From: UBA4742 sp002403895
GTDB taxonomy: Bacteria; Actinomycetota; Acidimicrobiia; Acidimicrobiales; Acidimicrobilacustridaceae
DNA: 6,371 bases
NCBI GenBank assembly: GCA_036823295.1
Contig: DAISGD010000095.1
Span: forward strand, 1-6,371
Reading direction: 5' to 3'
Shown: positions 1 to 5,604 of the stretch, one piece after another
Layout: each line of letters starts with the position of its first letter
Position numbering within the stretch: position 1 is the stretch's first letter
Program-made: the position numbers and the translations under genes
The notes under the pieces: generated by a model
The model's input: the letters and a program-made list of their open reading frames with translations, nothing else
Databases searched by the model: none
Told to the model about the DNA's origin: nothing

Positions 1-187
1 TCGCCTCGGGTAACAGGCTGGTGACCCAGTCGACATCGACGGGACCGACGCCGATGATCTCGCAGTGTTCCCCGGCACCGACATAGCCACGTCGCAACGC
101 GATGCCGTCGACGGCCGCGCCACCGACCTCGAGGGCTTCGAGCCCGGCGCCATCGCCACCCTCGACTGGGCTTCCTGATCGGCTCAC
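1..187 (-). CDS. DUF222/HNH endonuclease (13E12-repeat family), partial, possibly 5'-truncated
   Basis: The minus strand is open from the left edge to a GTG at 187, giving 62 residues with the rest of the gene outside the window. Residues 26-62 match the linker between the DUF222 domain and the HNH nuclease domain of 13E12-repeat proteins: a hydrophobic strand with ALRRGY (30-35), then GEHCEIIGVGPVDV (39-52) and a short helix. Families of this type usually have about 200 or more residues before this motif, whereas here there are only about 25, so the gene is either a 5'-deleted remnant or a short form. The GTG is preceded by AGGA (194-197 on the plus strand, as TCCT) at 6 bases, which supports a real start. 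Against this, the first seven codons use A-ending triplets (CGA, TCA, GGA, CCA), unlike the GC-ending codons after 166. The HNH residues lie beyond the edge, so nuclease activity cannot be judged. It is divergent from the acyl-CoA synthetase gene, 45 bases away. Confidence 0.6.
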   Translation of the reverse strand, partial: MSRSGSPVEGGDGAGLEALEVGGAAVDGIALRRGYVGAGEHCEIIGVGPVDVDWVTSLLPEA

Positions 188-220
188 TGACGATCCTGTG
201 CACGCTCCGGCCAAGTGGGC

Positions 221-225
221 GAGGA
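221..225 (+). promoter_or_regulatory. Ribosome binding site of the acyl-CoA synthetase gene
   Basis: GAGGA lies 7 bases before the ATG at 233, which is near-ideal Shine-Dalgarno spacing. It decides the start: a GTG at 215 is also in frame but would place this site inside the coding region, and GTG 215 has no purine-rich site at a suitable distance. The 45 bases from 188 to 232 must also carry the promoters of the two divergent genes; I see no convincing -35/-10 pair there. Confidence 0.6.
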
Positions 226-232
226 TCAGGGC

Positions 233-1789
233 ATGAAGGATCTCGTGTATCACCGTATGTTGCTGCCCGCGGCGGAGCGCTATGCCGACAAGGTGGCCAC
301 GCTCGACGGCGAGTTCACCGCCACCTACGCCGAGCATCTGGACCGGACGTTGCGGCTGGCCGCCGGGTTGCGCCCCGAGCTGGGGCTGGCCTCCACCGAC
401 CGGTTCGCGGTGATGGCCCTCAACAGCCACCACTACCTCGAGCTGTATCACGCCGCGTTTCTCGGCGGCGGCGTCATCAATCCCCTGAACCTGCGCCTGG
501 CCCCCAAGGAACTCGAGTTCATCCTGCAGGATTCGGGCACCACCGTCTGTTTCGTCGACCAGATCTTCGCCCCGGTGGTCGACAAGGTCCGGGCCCAGAC
601 GTCCATCGAAAAGGTGGTGCTCATCGGCGACGGTGACGGCGCCCACGACGTGCGCTACGACGCGGTGCTGGCCGCCGGCCGCCCGGTCGTGCCCGACGAG
701 CCCGACGAGGACGACATCGTCATCCTCATGTACACGGGCGGGACGACGGGCCTGCCCAAGGGCGTGGTCATCGATCACCGCGCCGCCATGCTCGACTTCT
801 ACAAGATCGCCAGCCGCTGGCCGTTTACCGATCGCCACGTGTACTTACACCAGACCCCGATGTTCCACGCCGCGTCGTTCGGTGGTGTGCTCACCATCCC
901 CGCCGTCGGCGGCACGACCACCTTCGTGCCGGTGTTCGACCCGGGTGCCGTGCTCGACGTCACCGAACGCCACGGCGTGACGACGACGGTGATGGTCCCC
1001 AGCATGATCCAGATGCTGCTCGACCACCCGGCCTTCACGCCCGAGCGCTTCGCGTCGATGGAGGTGCTGACCTATGGCGCCTCACCGATGCCGACCGCGC
1101 TGCTCGAGCGCCTGTTGGAGCTCTTCCCCGACCTCGACATCTACCAGGGCTACGGCATGACCGAGAACTGTGGCCTCTTGACGTGTCTCGGCCCCGAGGA
1201 ACACCGCGTCGGCGGCGAGTTGCTTCGCTCCGCAGGGCGCGCCCTGCCCGGCTCGAGCCTGTCGATCCACGGCCTCGATGGATCGATCTTGCCGGTCGGT
1301 GAAGTCGGTGAGGTCTGCGCCCGGGCCGGCAACTACATGCGCGAGTACTGGAACCGGCCCGAGGAGACCGAGGCCGTCTTCGCCAACGGCTGGTACCACA
1401 CCGGTGACGCCGGCCGCCTCGACGAACGCGGCTACCTCTACCTCGTCGACCGGGTCAAGGACATGATCGTGACCGGCGGCGAGAACGTGTATTCCAGTGA
1501 GGTGGAGAACGCCCTGGCATCGCACGAGGCGGTGGCGCAGGTGGCCGTCATCGGCATCCCGTCGGAACAGTGGGGTGAGGCGGTGCACGCCGTCGTGGTG
1601 TTGCATCCCGGCACCACCGCCGACGAAGAGGAGCTCAAGGCGTGGGCCCGGGAGCACATCGCCGGCTACAAGACCCCCAAGTCGGTGGAGTTCCGCACCG
1701 AGCCGCTCCCCATGTCGGGTGCCATGAAGGTGCTCAAGCGGGAACTGCGCGCCCCCTACTGGGAGGGCAAGGAGCGGATGGTCCAGTAG
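233..1789 (+). CDS. AMP-forming acyl-CoA synthetase (class I adenylate-forming enzyme, FadD-like)
   Basis: A complete enzyme of 518 residues, typical for the family. Such enzymes activate a carboxylic acid with ATP to an acyl-adenylate and then transfer the acyl group to CoA in the cytoplasm. All core motifs are visible: the P-loop YTGGTTGLPKG (167-177), QGYGMTE (305-311) for adenine and acyl binding, WYHTGD (387-392) with the ribose-binding Asp392, the hinge region DRVKDMIVTGGEN (406-418), and the C-terminal catalytic Lys499 in SGAMKVLKRELR. The residue before the catalytic lysine is Met, where Gly is usual. There is no signal peptide or membrane segment. The ATG at 233 was chosen because of the GAGGA site upstream. 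The gene stands alone: its 5' neighbour is divergent and its 3' neighbour converges 3 bases beyond the stop. The substrate (medium- or long-chain fatty acid, steroid side chain or aromatic acid) cannot be read from the sequence, so I give no fadD number. The family assignment is near certain. Confidence 0.93.
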   Translation: MKDLVYHRMLLPAAERYADKVATLDGEFTATYAEHLDRTLRLAAGLRPELGLASTDRFAVMALNSHHYLELYHAAFLGGGVINPLNLRLAPKELEFILQDSGTTVCFVDQIFAPVVDKVRAQTSIEKVVLIGDGDGAHDVRYDAVLAAGRPVVPDEPDEDDIVILMYTGGTTGLPKGVVIDHRAAMLDFYKIASRWPFTDRHVYLHQTPMFHAASFGGVLTIPAVGGTTTFVPVFDPGAVLDVTERHGVTTTVMVPSMIQMLLDHPAFTPERFASMEVLTYGASPMPTALLERLLELFPDLDIYQGYGMTENCGLLTCLGPEEHRVGGELLRSAGRALPGSSLSIHGLDGSILPVGEVGEVCARAGNYMREYWNRPEETEAVFANGWYHTGDAGRLDERGYLYLVDRVKDMIVTGGENVYSSEVENALASHEAVAQVAVIGIPSEQWGEAVHAVVVLHPGTTADEEELKAWAREHIAGYKTPKSVEFRTEPLPMSGAMKVLKRELRAPYWEGKERMVQ

Positions 1790-1792
1790 CCG

Positions 1793-3040
1793 CTATACCG
1801 TCACCAGCGAGTAGCGATCGGCGTGCTGACCGAGCACGTCGTCGGTGGGTCCGGTGGGTCCGCTCAGCCAGTCGAGGGCGTTGGCGTACAGCGAGCGACT
1901 GTCGATGGACGAACGCAGGTCGCCGTCGACCAGGTCGCCCAGGTCGGCCTGGCCCACCACCTGGCCGCCGGTCACCATGGGCCCGGCCAGGAAATGGACC
2001 GAGCCGTTGCCATGGTCGGTTCCGCTCCCGTTCTCCTGGACGCGACGCCCGAACTCGCTGGTGGTGATGACGAGCACGTCGTCGGCCTGGCCCCGACTGG
2101 TCAACGTCTCGAGGAAACCGGTGATGCCCCCGGCCAGATCCTCGAGCAGGTCGCTGTGGCGGCGGGTCTGGTCCGAGTGGGTGTCGAAACCGTTGCCCGC
2201 CACCAAGATGATCTCGGTCCCCAACTGGAGGTCGATGATGCCGGCCGCGGTGGTGAGCAACCCGGTGATGCTGGTGGAGTCGGCCTGGCCCGCCGTATCC
2301 GACGGGGCTTCGGAGGCCTTGGCCAGCAGATCGACGGCCTGGAGGGTGGCGGGGATGGCCTGCTGGGCCGCCGCGCCCATTGGGTCCGCGCTGAGCGGGG
2401 CGGCGGTGGCCAGGAACGCGTTGCGGATGGCGTCGCCATCGGCGTCCCGGGGGGTGCGCAAGGCGAAGCCGGCTGGGTCGAGCACCACCGTGGAGACGGC
2501 CCGCTCGCCCACCAGCGCCGGCGATCCACCACCGAGGGCCACGGCTCGCAGCGGGTTGGTGCCGTCGCCGGTGGCATCCATCCAGCGGCCCAGCCACCCG
2601 GTGCGGATGGGCTCGTCGGGCGTGGCCGACCACCACGTGTCCAGGGCCGAGAAGTGCGAGCGGGTCTGGTCGGGGAACCCGATGCCGTCGATGGCGGCCA
2701 GATGACCCTGCTGCCAGAGCGGGACGAGCGGGGCCAGCTTGGGATGGAGGCCGTAGCGGTCGGTGCCGGCCAGCGCCACCACGTCGGCCTCCTTGATGGC
2801 GACCGTGGGCCGGGCGTCGAAGTAGCGACCATCGCCGGCGGGGATGAGCGTGTTGACCCCGTCGTTGCCGCCGCTCATCTGCACGATGACCAGCACGCGC
2901 TTGGCGACGCCGGACCCCTGTTGGTCGGTGGTGTGCCCGTCGAGGTGGTCGTTCAGCAGCGTCTCCCACCCGAGCACGCCGCCGGCCGCCACCGCCGCCG
3001 CCCCGCCGGCGATGCCCAGGAACCTCCGTCGACTCAACAT
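1793..3040 (-). CDS. Tat-exported DUF1501 protein (alkaline-phosphatase-like fold)
   Basis: A protein of 415 residues, the usual DUF1501 length. The N-terminus is a twin-arginine signal, SRRRFLG (3-9), followed by an Ala/Gly-rich hydrophobic stretch to about residue 24, which predicts export of the folded protein across the cytoplasmic membrane. DUF1501 hallmarks follow in order: MSGGNDGVNTLIP (55-67), FDTHSDQ (285-291), TSEFGRR (327-333) and DHGNGS (342-347). The Asp, Glu and His in these motifs lie where alkaline-phosphatase/sulfatase-like enzymes bind metals, so a hydrolase-like fold is likely, but no reaction is established for the family. The ATG at 3040 was chosen over an in-frame upstream ATG at 3223 because it begins the Tat signal exactly and the longer form would overlap the DUF1800 gene by some 180 bases with low-complexity sequence. 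Its start is one base from the DUF1800 stop (TGA-G-ATG) and no Shine-Dalgarno site is obvious, so translation is probably coupled. Near the C-terminus an exact 9-bp tandem duplication (1843-1860) encodes a GPTGPT stretch. Confidence 0.92.
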   Translation of the reverse strand: MLSRRRFLGIAGGAAAVAAGGVLGWETLLNDHLDGHTTDQQGSGVAKRVLVIVQMSGGNDGVNTLIPAGDGRYFDARPTVAIKEADVVALAGTDRYGLHPKLAPLVPLWQQGHLAAIDGIGFPDQTRSHFSALDTWWSATPDEPIRTGWLGRWMDATGDGTNPLRAVALGGGSPALVGERAVSTVVLDPAGFALRTPRDADGDAIRNAFLATAAPLSADPMGAAAQQAIPATLQAVDLLAKASEAPSDTAGQADSTSITGLLTTAAGIIDLQLGTEIILVAGNGFDTHSDQTRRHSDLLEDLAGGITGFLETLTSRGQADDVLVITTSEFGRRVQENGSGTDHGNGSVHFLAGPMVTGGQVVGQADLGDLVDGDLRSSIDSRSLYANALDWLSGPTGPTDDVLGQHADRYSLVTV

Positions 3041-3041
3041 C

Positions 3042-4310
3042 TCAGGCCAACGCCACGTCGGCCGAGGCCATAGCCACCGCCAAGCGGCCGGTTCCGGTGG
3101 GGTCGTGCGGGGCCAGGTCGGCCACCGCGGCGCGGGTGCCATCACCGAAGCTGCCGGGGTGGCCGAGGGCGTCGGCCAAGGCGTCCAGGTCGCCGTTGGC
3201 GGCGGCCCGTCGAGCGGGGCCATCGGCGGGGGCGAGTCCGGCCACGGTCGAGGCCATGTCGAACCGGGCCACCGTCGTCGAGGCGGACAGCCACGCCCGC
3301 CCGCCCGGCCACCCCGCCACGTTGGGGGCGTCGAACGGAAGCTGGCCGGCAGGGATGAGACCCGACTGGCCGGTCTGGCTGATGGCGGTCGTCACCGGTG
3401 CGCCCGAGGCCTTGATCATGGAGATGAGCCACGGCACCGGCGCCAGGACGAGGGACCCGGAGGCGTCGCCCGCTTCGAGGATCGAACGCATGAGCGGGCG
3501 GATCTGCAATCCCGATGCGGCGAACTCGCCGGCCAGGCGTTCGATCAGGGCCGGGTCCACGTCGGGACCGAGCACGGCTCGGGCCAACTTGGCGGTGATG
3601 AACGGCGCGCAGGCGGGGTGGTTGACGATGGCGTCCACCACCGTGTCGGCGTCGTGAACGCCGGTGCGACCCAGGTAGGTCTTGGGCGAGTCGTCGTGGC
3701 GTCGCGGCTCGAAACCCTGGACCCGCCAACCGGTGAGGGCCTCGGCCCCGGCCCGGACGTCTTCTTCGGTGAAGTGACCCACCCCGAGGGAGAACAGCTC
3801 GAGCACCTCGCGGCCGTAGTTCTCGTTGACGCCGTCGCGCCGGTTGGTGACCCCGTCGAGATAGATGAGCATGGCCGGGTCGACGGTCACCGCCTTGAGC
3901 AGCGTGCGCAGATCGCCCAGGCCGAGCTCGCCGAACATCCGCAGTTGCTGCACCATCAACGCCGGGTGCTTCACCACCCGGATGCTGGACACGAAATGGC
4001 CGTGCCAGAACCAGCGCATCCACTCCTCGAACGGGCGCGGGGTAGTGGCGATGGCCACCAGCCACGCCCCGATGGTGGCGGCTATCAGCTTCTTGTTGGT
4101 CCCCCCTTTGGCGGCGGGGTCGTAGCTGGCCAGATCCACACCGACCCAGGGGTCGGGGGCGACCGGCACCCCGTGGCCGTCGGGATCGACCAGGGCGTCG
4201 ACGGTGGCGGGGAGACCGGCATCGAGCTGGCCCGGGGTGGGGCCGAAGCCGGCTCGGCGCAGGACCCAGGCGACCTGGTCGCGCTCAGCCGCGATGGAGG
4301 TGCTGCTCAT
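3042..4310 (-). CDS. DUF1800 family protein
   Basis: A protein of 422 residues with clear DUF1800 hallmarks: VLRRAGFGPTP (16-26), the aromatic-rich WMRWFWHGHF (97-106), DPAMLIYLDG, then NENYGREVLELFSLGVG (162-178), FTEEDV and ALTGWRV. The family is common in bacteria and widely encoded next to DUF1501 proteins, but its biochemical role is unknown to me. Here it is the first gene of a two-gene operon with DUF1501. The N-terminus (MSSTSIAAERDQ) has no twin-arginine or other signal peptide and no hydrophobic stretch, so alone it looks cytoplasmic; it could travel with the Tat-signalled partner, which is inference. The ATG at 4310 directly precedes the conserved domain. No strong ribosome binding site is visible, the nearest being a weak CTGGGG. 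The 5' end is divergent from the DUF1326 gene across 76 bases. Family assignment is secure; function is not. Confidence 0.92.
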   Translation of the reverse strand: MSSTSIAAERDQVAWVLRRAGFGPTPGQLDAGLPATVDALVDPDGHGVPVAPDPWVGVDLASYDPAAKGGTNKKLIAATIGAWLVAIATTPRPFEEWMRWFWHGHFVSSIRVVKHPALMVQQLRMFGELGLGDLRTLLKAVTVDPAMLIYLDGVTNRRDGVNENYGREVLELFSLGVGHFTEEDVRAGAEALTGWRVQGFEPRRHDDSPKTYLGRTGVHDADTVVDAIVNHPACAPFITAKLARAVLGPDVDPALIERLAGEFAASGLQIRPLMRSILEAGDASGSLVLAPVPWLISMIKASGAPVTTAISQTGQSGLIPAGQLPFDAPNVAGWPGGRAWLSASTTVARFDMASTVAGLAPADGPARRAAANGDLDALADALGHPGSFGDGTRAAVADLAPHDPTGTGRLAVAMASADVALA

Positions 4311-4354
4311 GGCCCCAGGATGGTCGCCAGGTTGGGGGGTGGCGGTGATCGGGA

Positions 4355-4372
4355 TGTGAGGATTGTGTGAGG
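4355..4372 (+). repeat. Direct repeat TGTGAGG x2, candidate operator of the DUF1326 promoter
   Basis: Two exact copies of TGTGAGG lie at 4355-4361 and 4366-4372, starting 11 bases apart, about one helical turn. They sit just before the proposed -10 element at 4375-4380, covering the -35 and spacer positions. The arrangement suits a protein binding two sites on one face of the DNA and could affect both divergent genes. A 7-base repeat can also arise by chance, so this is a suggestion. Confidence 0.35.
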
Positions 4373-4374
4373 CC

Positions 4375-4380
4375 TAGAGT
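4375..4380 (+). promoter_or_regulatory. Candidate -10 element for a leaderless DUF1326 transcript
   Basis: TAGAGT fits the TAnnnT form of actinobacterial -10 elements. Its last base is 7 bases before the A of the ATG at 4387, so transcription would begin at or next to the start codon. Leaderless mRNAs are frequent in actinobacteria. In agreement, there is no Shine-Dalgarno site at normal spacing; the nearest GAGG is 14 bases from the ATG. The -35 region (about 4352-4357) is not consensus-like. Confidence 0.45.
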
Positions 4381-4386
4381 CGGCTG

Positions 4387-5004
4387 ATGACCTCGACCGT
4401 GACCACCGAGTGGGCCGTTGCGGGCTCCTACTTCGAGACCTGCAACTGCGAGGCGGTCTGCCCTTGTCGGTCGGTGGGCGGGCGGCCCGGCGGCCGGTCC
4501 ACCTTCGGGGTGTGCGAGTTCGCGCTCTCCTGGCACATCGAGCAGGGGCGACGCGGCGACGTCGACCTCGACGGTCTGGGCGTCGTGCTGGCCGGGTTCT
4601 ACGTCGACGACCAACCGGGCTCGCCGTGGAGCGTGGTGTTGTATGTCGACGATCGGGCCGACGACGAGCAGTTCGCCTCGCTGGGAGACATCTTCCTCGG
4701 CCGGGCCGGTGGGACCTCGCTCAACAACTTCGCCGCGGCCATCGCCGAGGTCCATGGCGTGCGCCGGGCCTCGATCGAACTCGAGCACGAGCCAGGCCTC
4801 TGGGGCATCGGTGTCGAGGGTCACGTGCGGGTCGAGGCGCGAGAAACGGTGCCCACCGACGAGTCGGTCGCCTGCGGCATCCCCGGGATGGATCATCCCG
4901 GCCAGGAGCTGCGGGCCGAGCTCATGGATGTGCAGGACCTGCCGCTGTCGTGGTCGTACCGGGGCCGCTGCGGGTTCGCTACCGACTTCGCCTACCACTC
5001 GTAG
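4387..5004 (+). CDS. DUF1326 family protein, cysteine-rich N-terminus
   Basis: A protein of 205 residues of the DUF1326 family, recognised by the N-terminal signature SYFETCNCEAVCPC (14-27), with Cys19, Cys21, Cys25 and Cys27 and a further cysteine at 43 (FGVCEF). The paired C-x-C arrangement suggests metal binding or redox chemistry, but no activity is established for the family to my knowledge. The rest is a beta-rich domain with strands such as VVLAGFYVD and WSVVLYVD, and a helical stretch ending IAEVHGV. Two more cysteines lie in the C-terminal part (VACGIPGMDHPG and GRCGF). There is no signal peptide or membrane segment, so it is predicted cytoplasmic. The gene is divergent from DUF1800 and converges on carD with 14 bases between stop codons. 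DUF1326 is often found beside a DUF2182 membrane protein (from memory), which is not in this window. The ATG at 4387 directly precedes the conserved domain and matches the leaderless -10 element. Confidence 0.9.
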   Translation: MTSTVTTEWAVAGSYFETCNCEAVCPCRSVGGRPGGRSTFGVCEFALSWHIEQGRRGDVDLDGLGVVLAGFYVDDQPGSPWSVVLYVDDRADDEQFASLGDIFLGRAGGTSLNNFAAAIAEVHGVRRASIELEHEPGLWGIGVEGHVRVEARETVPTDESVACGIPGMDHPGQELRAELMDVQDLPLSWSYRGRCGFATDFAYHS

Positions 5005-5018
5005 ACCGCCGGGCGGGC

Positions 5019-5534
5019 CTACTTGGCGTCGACGCCGATCAGGACCTCGTCGATGCGGGCACCGGCTTCTTCGAACGTGACGTTCCAGGAGACGGCCAGC
5101 TCGGACACGAGGATCTGCCGGGCACGGGCCTGCATGGACTTCTCGGCCGTCGACAGCGAGCCCGACTGCTCGCGCAGCGACAGGTTGCGCACCACCTCGG
5201 CGCACTCGTAGATGTCACCCGACTTGAGCTTCTCCTGGTGGTTCTTGAACCGGCGGGACCAGTTCGTCGGCACCCGGACGTTGGTCACGGCCAGCACGGC
5301 CATGACGTCGTCGACCTCCTCGCAGGAGATCGCTTCACGGACGCCGAGCTCGACGGCGCGGTCCTCGGGGACGGCCAGCGTCATGGCGCCACCGCGCCAC
5401 GACTCATCGCCGGCAGCGACCACGAGTTCGAGGTACTTGACGTCGACCCCGCCGATCTTGCGCACGGAGCGGCCGACCACCTCAGCGGTTCCATGCGAGG
5501 GGTAGATGACCTTGGACCCGACGGCGAACTCCAT
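5019..5534 (-). CDS. carD: CarD family transcriptional regulator (RNA polymerase-binding)
   Basis: A protein of 171 residues, slightly longer than the about 162 of mycobacterial CarD. CarD binds the RNA polymerase beta subunit through an N-terminal Tudor-like domain and stabilises the open promoter complex through a C-terminal helical domain; it is essential in mycobacteria and sets rRNA and ribosomal-gene transcription. Here the Tudor-like domain is residues 1 to about 60 (VGSKVIYPSHGTAEVVG, 5-21) and the helical domain about 65-171, with the conserved PTNWSRR (89-95) whose Trp92 corresponds to the tryptophan that wedges into the upstream edge of the bubble. LSTAEKSMQARARQILVSEL (127-146) is also typical. 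Two differences from the mycobacterial protein, aligned from memory: about seven extra residues near 44-50 (ESWRGGA), and Ala54 where mycobacterial CarD has Arg47. The start at 5534 has a good ribosome binding site. The gene follows a DUF1003 gene on the same strand by 70 bases, and an inverted repeat in that gap may control it. Confidence 0.95.
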   Translation of the reverse strand: MEFAVGSKVIYPSHGTAEVVGRSVRKIGGVDVKYLELVVAAGDESWRGGAMTLAVPEDRAVELGVREAISCEEVDDVMAVLAVTNVRVPTNWSRRFKNHQEKLKSGDIYECAEVVRNLSLREQSGSLSTAEKSMQARARQILVSELAVSWNVTFEEAGARIDEVLIGVDAK

Positions 5535-5540
5535 GAACGA

Positions 5541-5547
5541 CCTTTCC
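5541..5547 (-). promoter_or_regulatory. Ribosome binding site of carD
   Basis: On the minus strand this reads GGAAAGG, 6 bases before the ATG at 5534. It is one of the stronger Shine-Dalgarno sites in the window, which fits a highly expressed regulator, and it confirms the carD start. Confidence 0.7.
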
Positions 5548-5574
5548 GGTGCTGAACGGGCCTACCAGTATGCC

Positions 5575-5593
5575 GGTTTTGGCCGTCAAAACC
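5575..5593. repeat. Inverted repeat between DUF1003 and carD
   Basis: A perfect 7-bp inverted repeat, GGTTTTG at 5575-5581 and CAAAACC at 5587-5593, with a 5-base centre (GCCGT). Its A/T-rich arms stand out in the high-GC surroundings. It lies 41-59 bases upstream of the carD ATG and 11 bases after the DUF1003 stop. No T-run follows on the minus strand, so it is not a standard intrinsic terminator. A weak -10-like CATACT (5567-5572, minus strand) lies just downstream of it with respect to carD, so the repeat would fall within a carD promoter and could be an operator. Alternatively it is a terminator-like hairpin for DUF1003. Confidence 0.5.
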
Positions 5594-5604
5594 ACCATGA
5601 CCGT

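Noticed and set aside
215..232. GTG at 215 as start of the acyl-CoA synthetase
   Set aside because: The GAGGA ribosome binding site lies between 215 and the ATG at 233, so the ATG is the better start; family homology also begins with MKDLVYHR.
1843..1860. Exact 9-bp tandem duplication CGGTGGGTC
   Set aside because: It lies inside the DUF1501 coding region, keeps the frame and encodes a Gly-Pro-Thr duplication; likely slippage without regulatory meaning.
1823..3073. A 416-residue open frame on the plus strand opposite DUF1501
   Set aside because: Antisense shadow of a well-recognised gene, with biased composition and no family features.
3041..3223. Upstream ATG at 3223 as start of DUF1501
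   Set aside because: The added residues are Pro/Trp-rich out-of-frame reading of the DUF1800 3' end, and they would bury the Tat signal inside the protein.
2844..4370. A 508-residue open frame on the plus strand opposite DUF1800
   Set aside because: It is a GC-rich antisense shadow: the composition is low-complexity Gly/Arg/Val/His, there are no recognisable motifs, and the opposite strand encodes a clear DUF1800 protein.
5006..5016. GC palindrome CCGCC-G-GGCGG between DUF1326 and carD as a terminator
   Set aside because: A one-base loop cannot form a proper hairpin, and there is no T-run on either side.
4285..5205. A 306-residue minus-strand frame opposite DUF1326
   Set aside because: It overlaps the start of DUF1800 and the end of carD in other frames and shows no domain.
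4410..5555. A 381-residue plus-strand frame spanning DUF1326 and carD
   Set aside because: It is out of frame with DUF1326 and antisense to carD, both firmly identified, and is rich in Arg/Gly/His as expected of a shadow.
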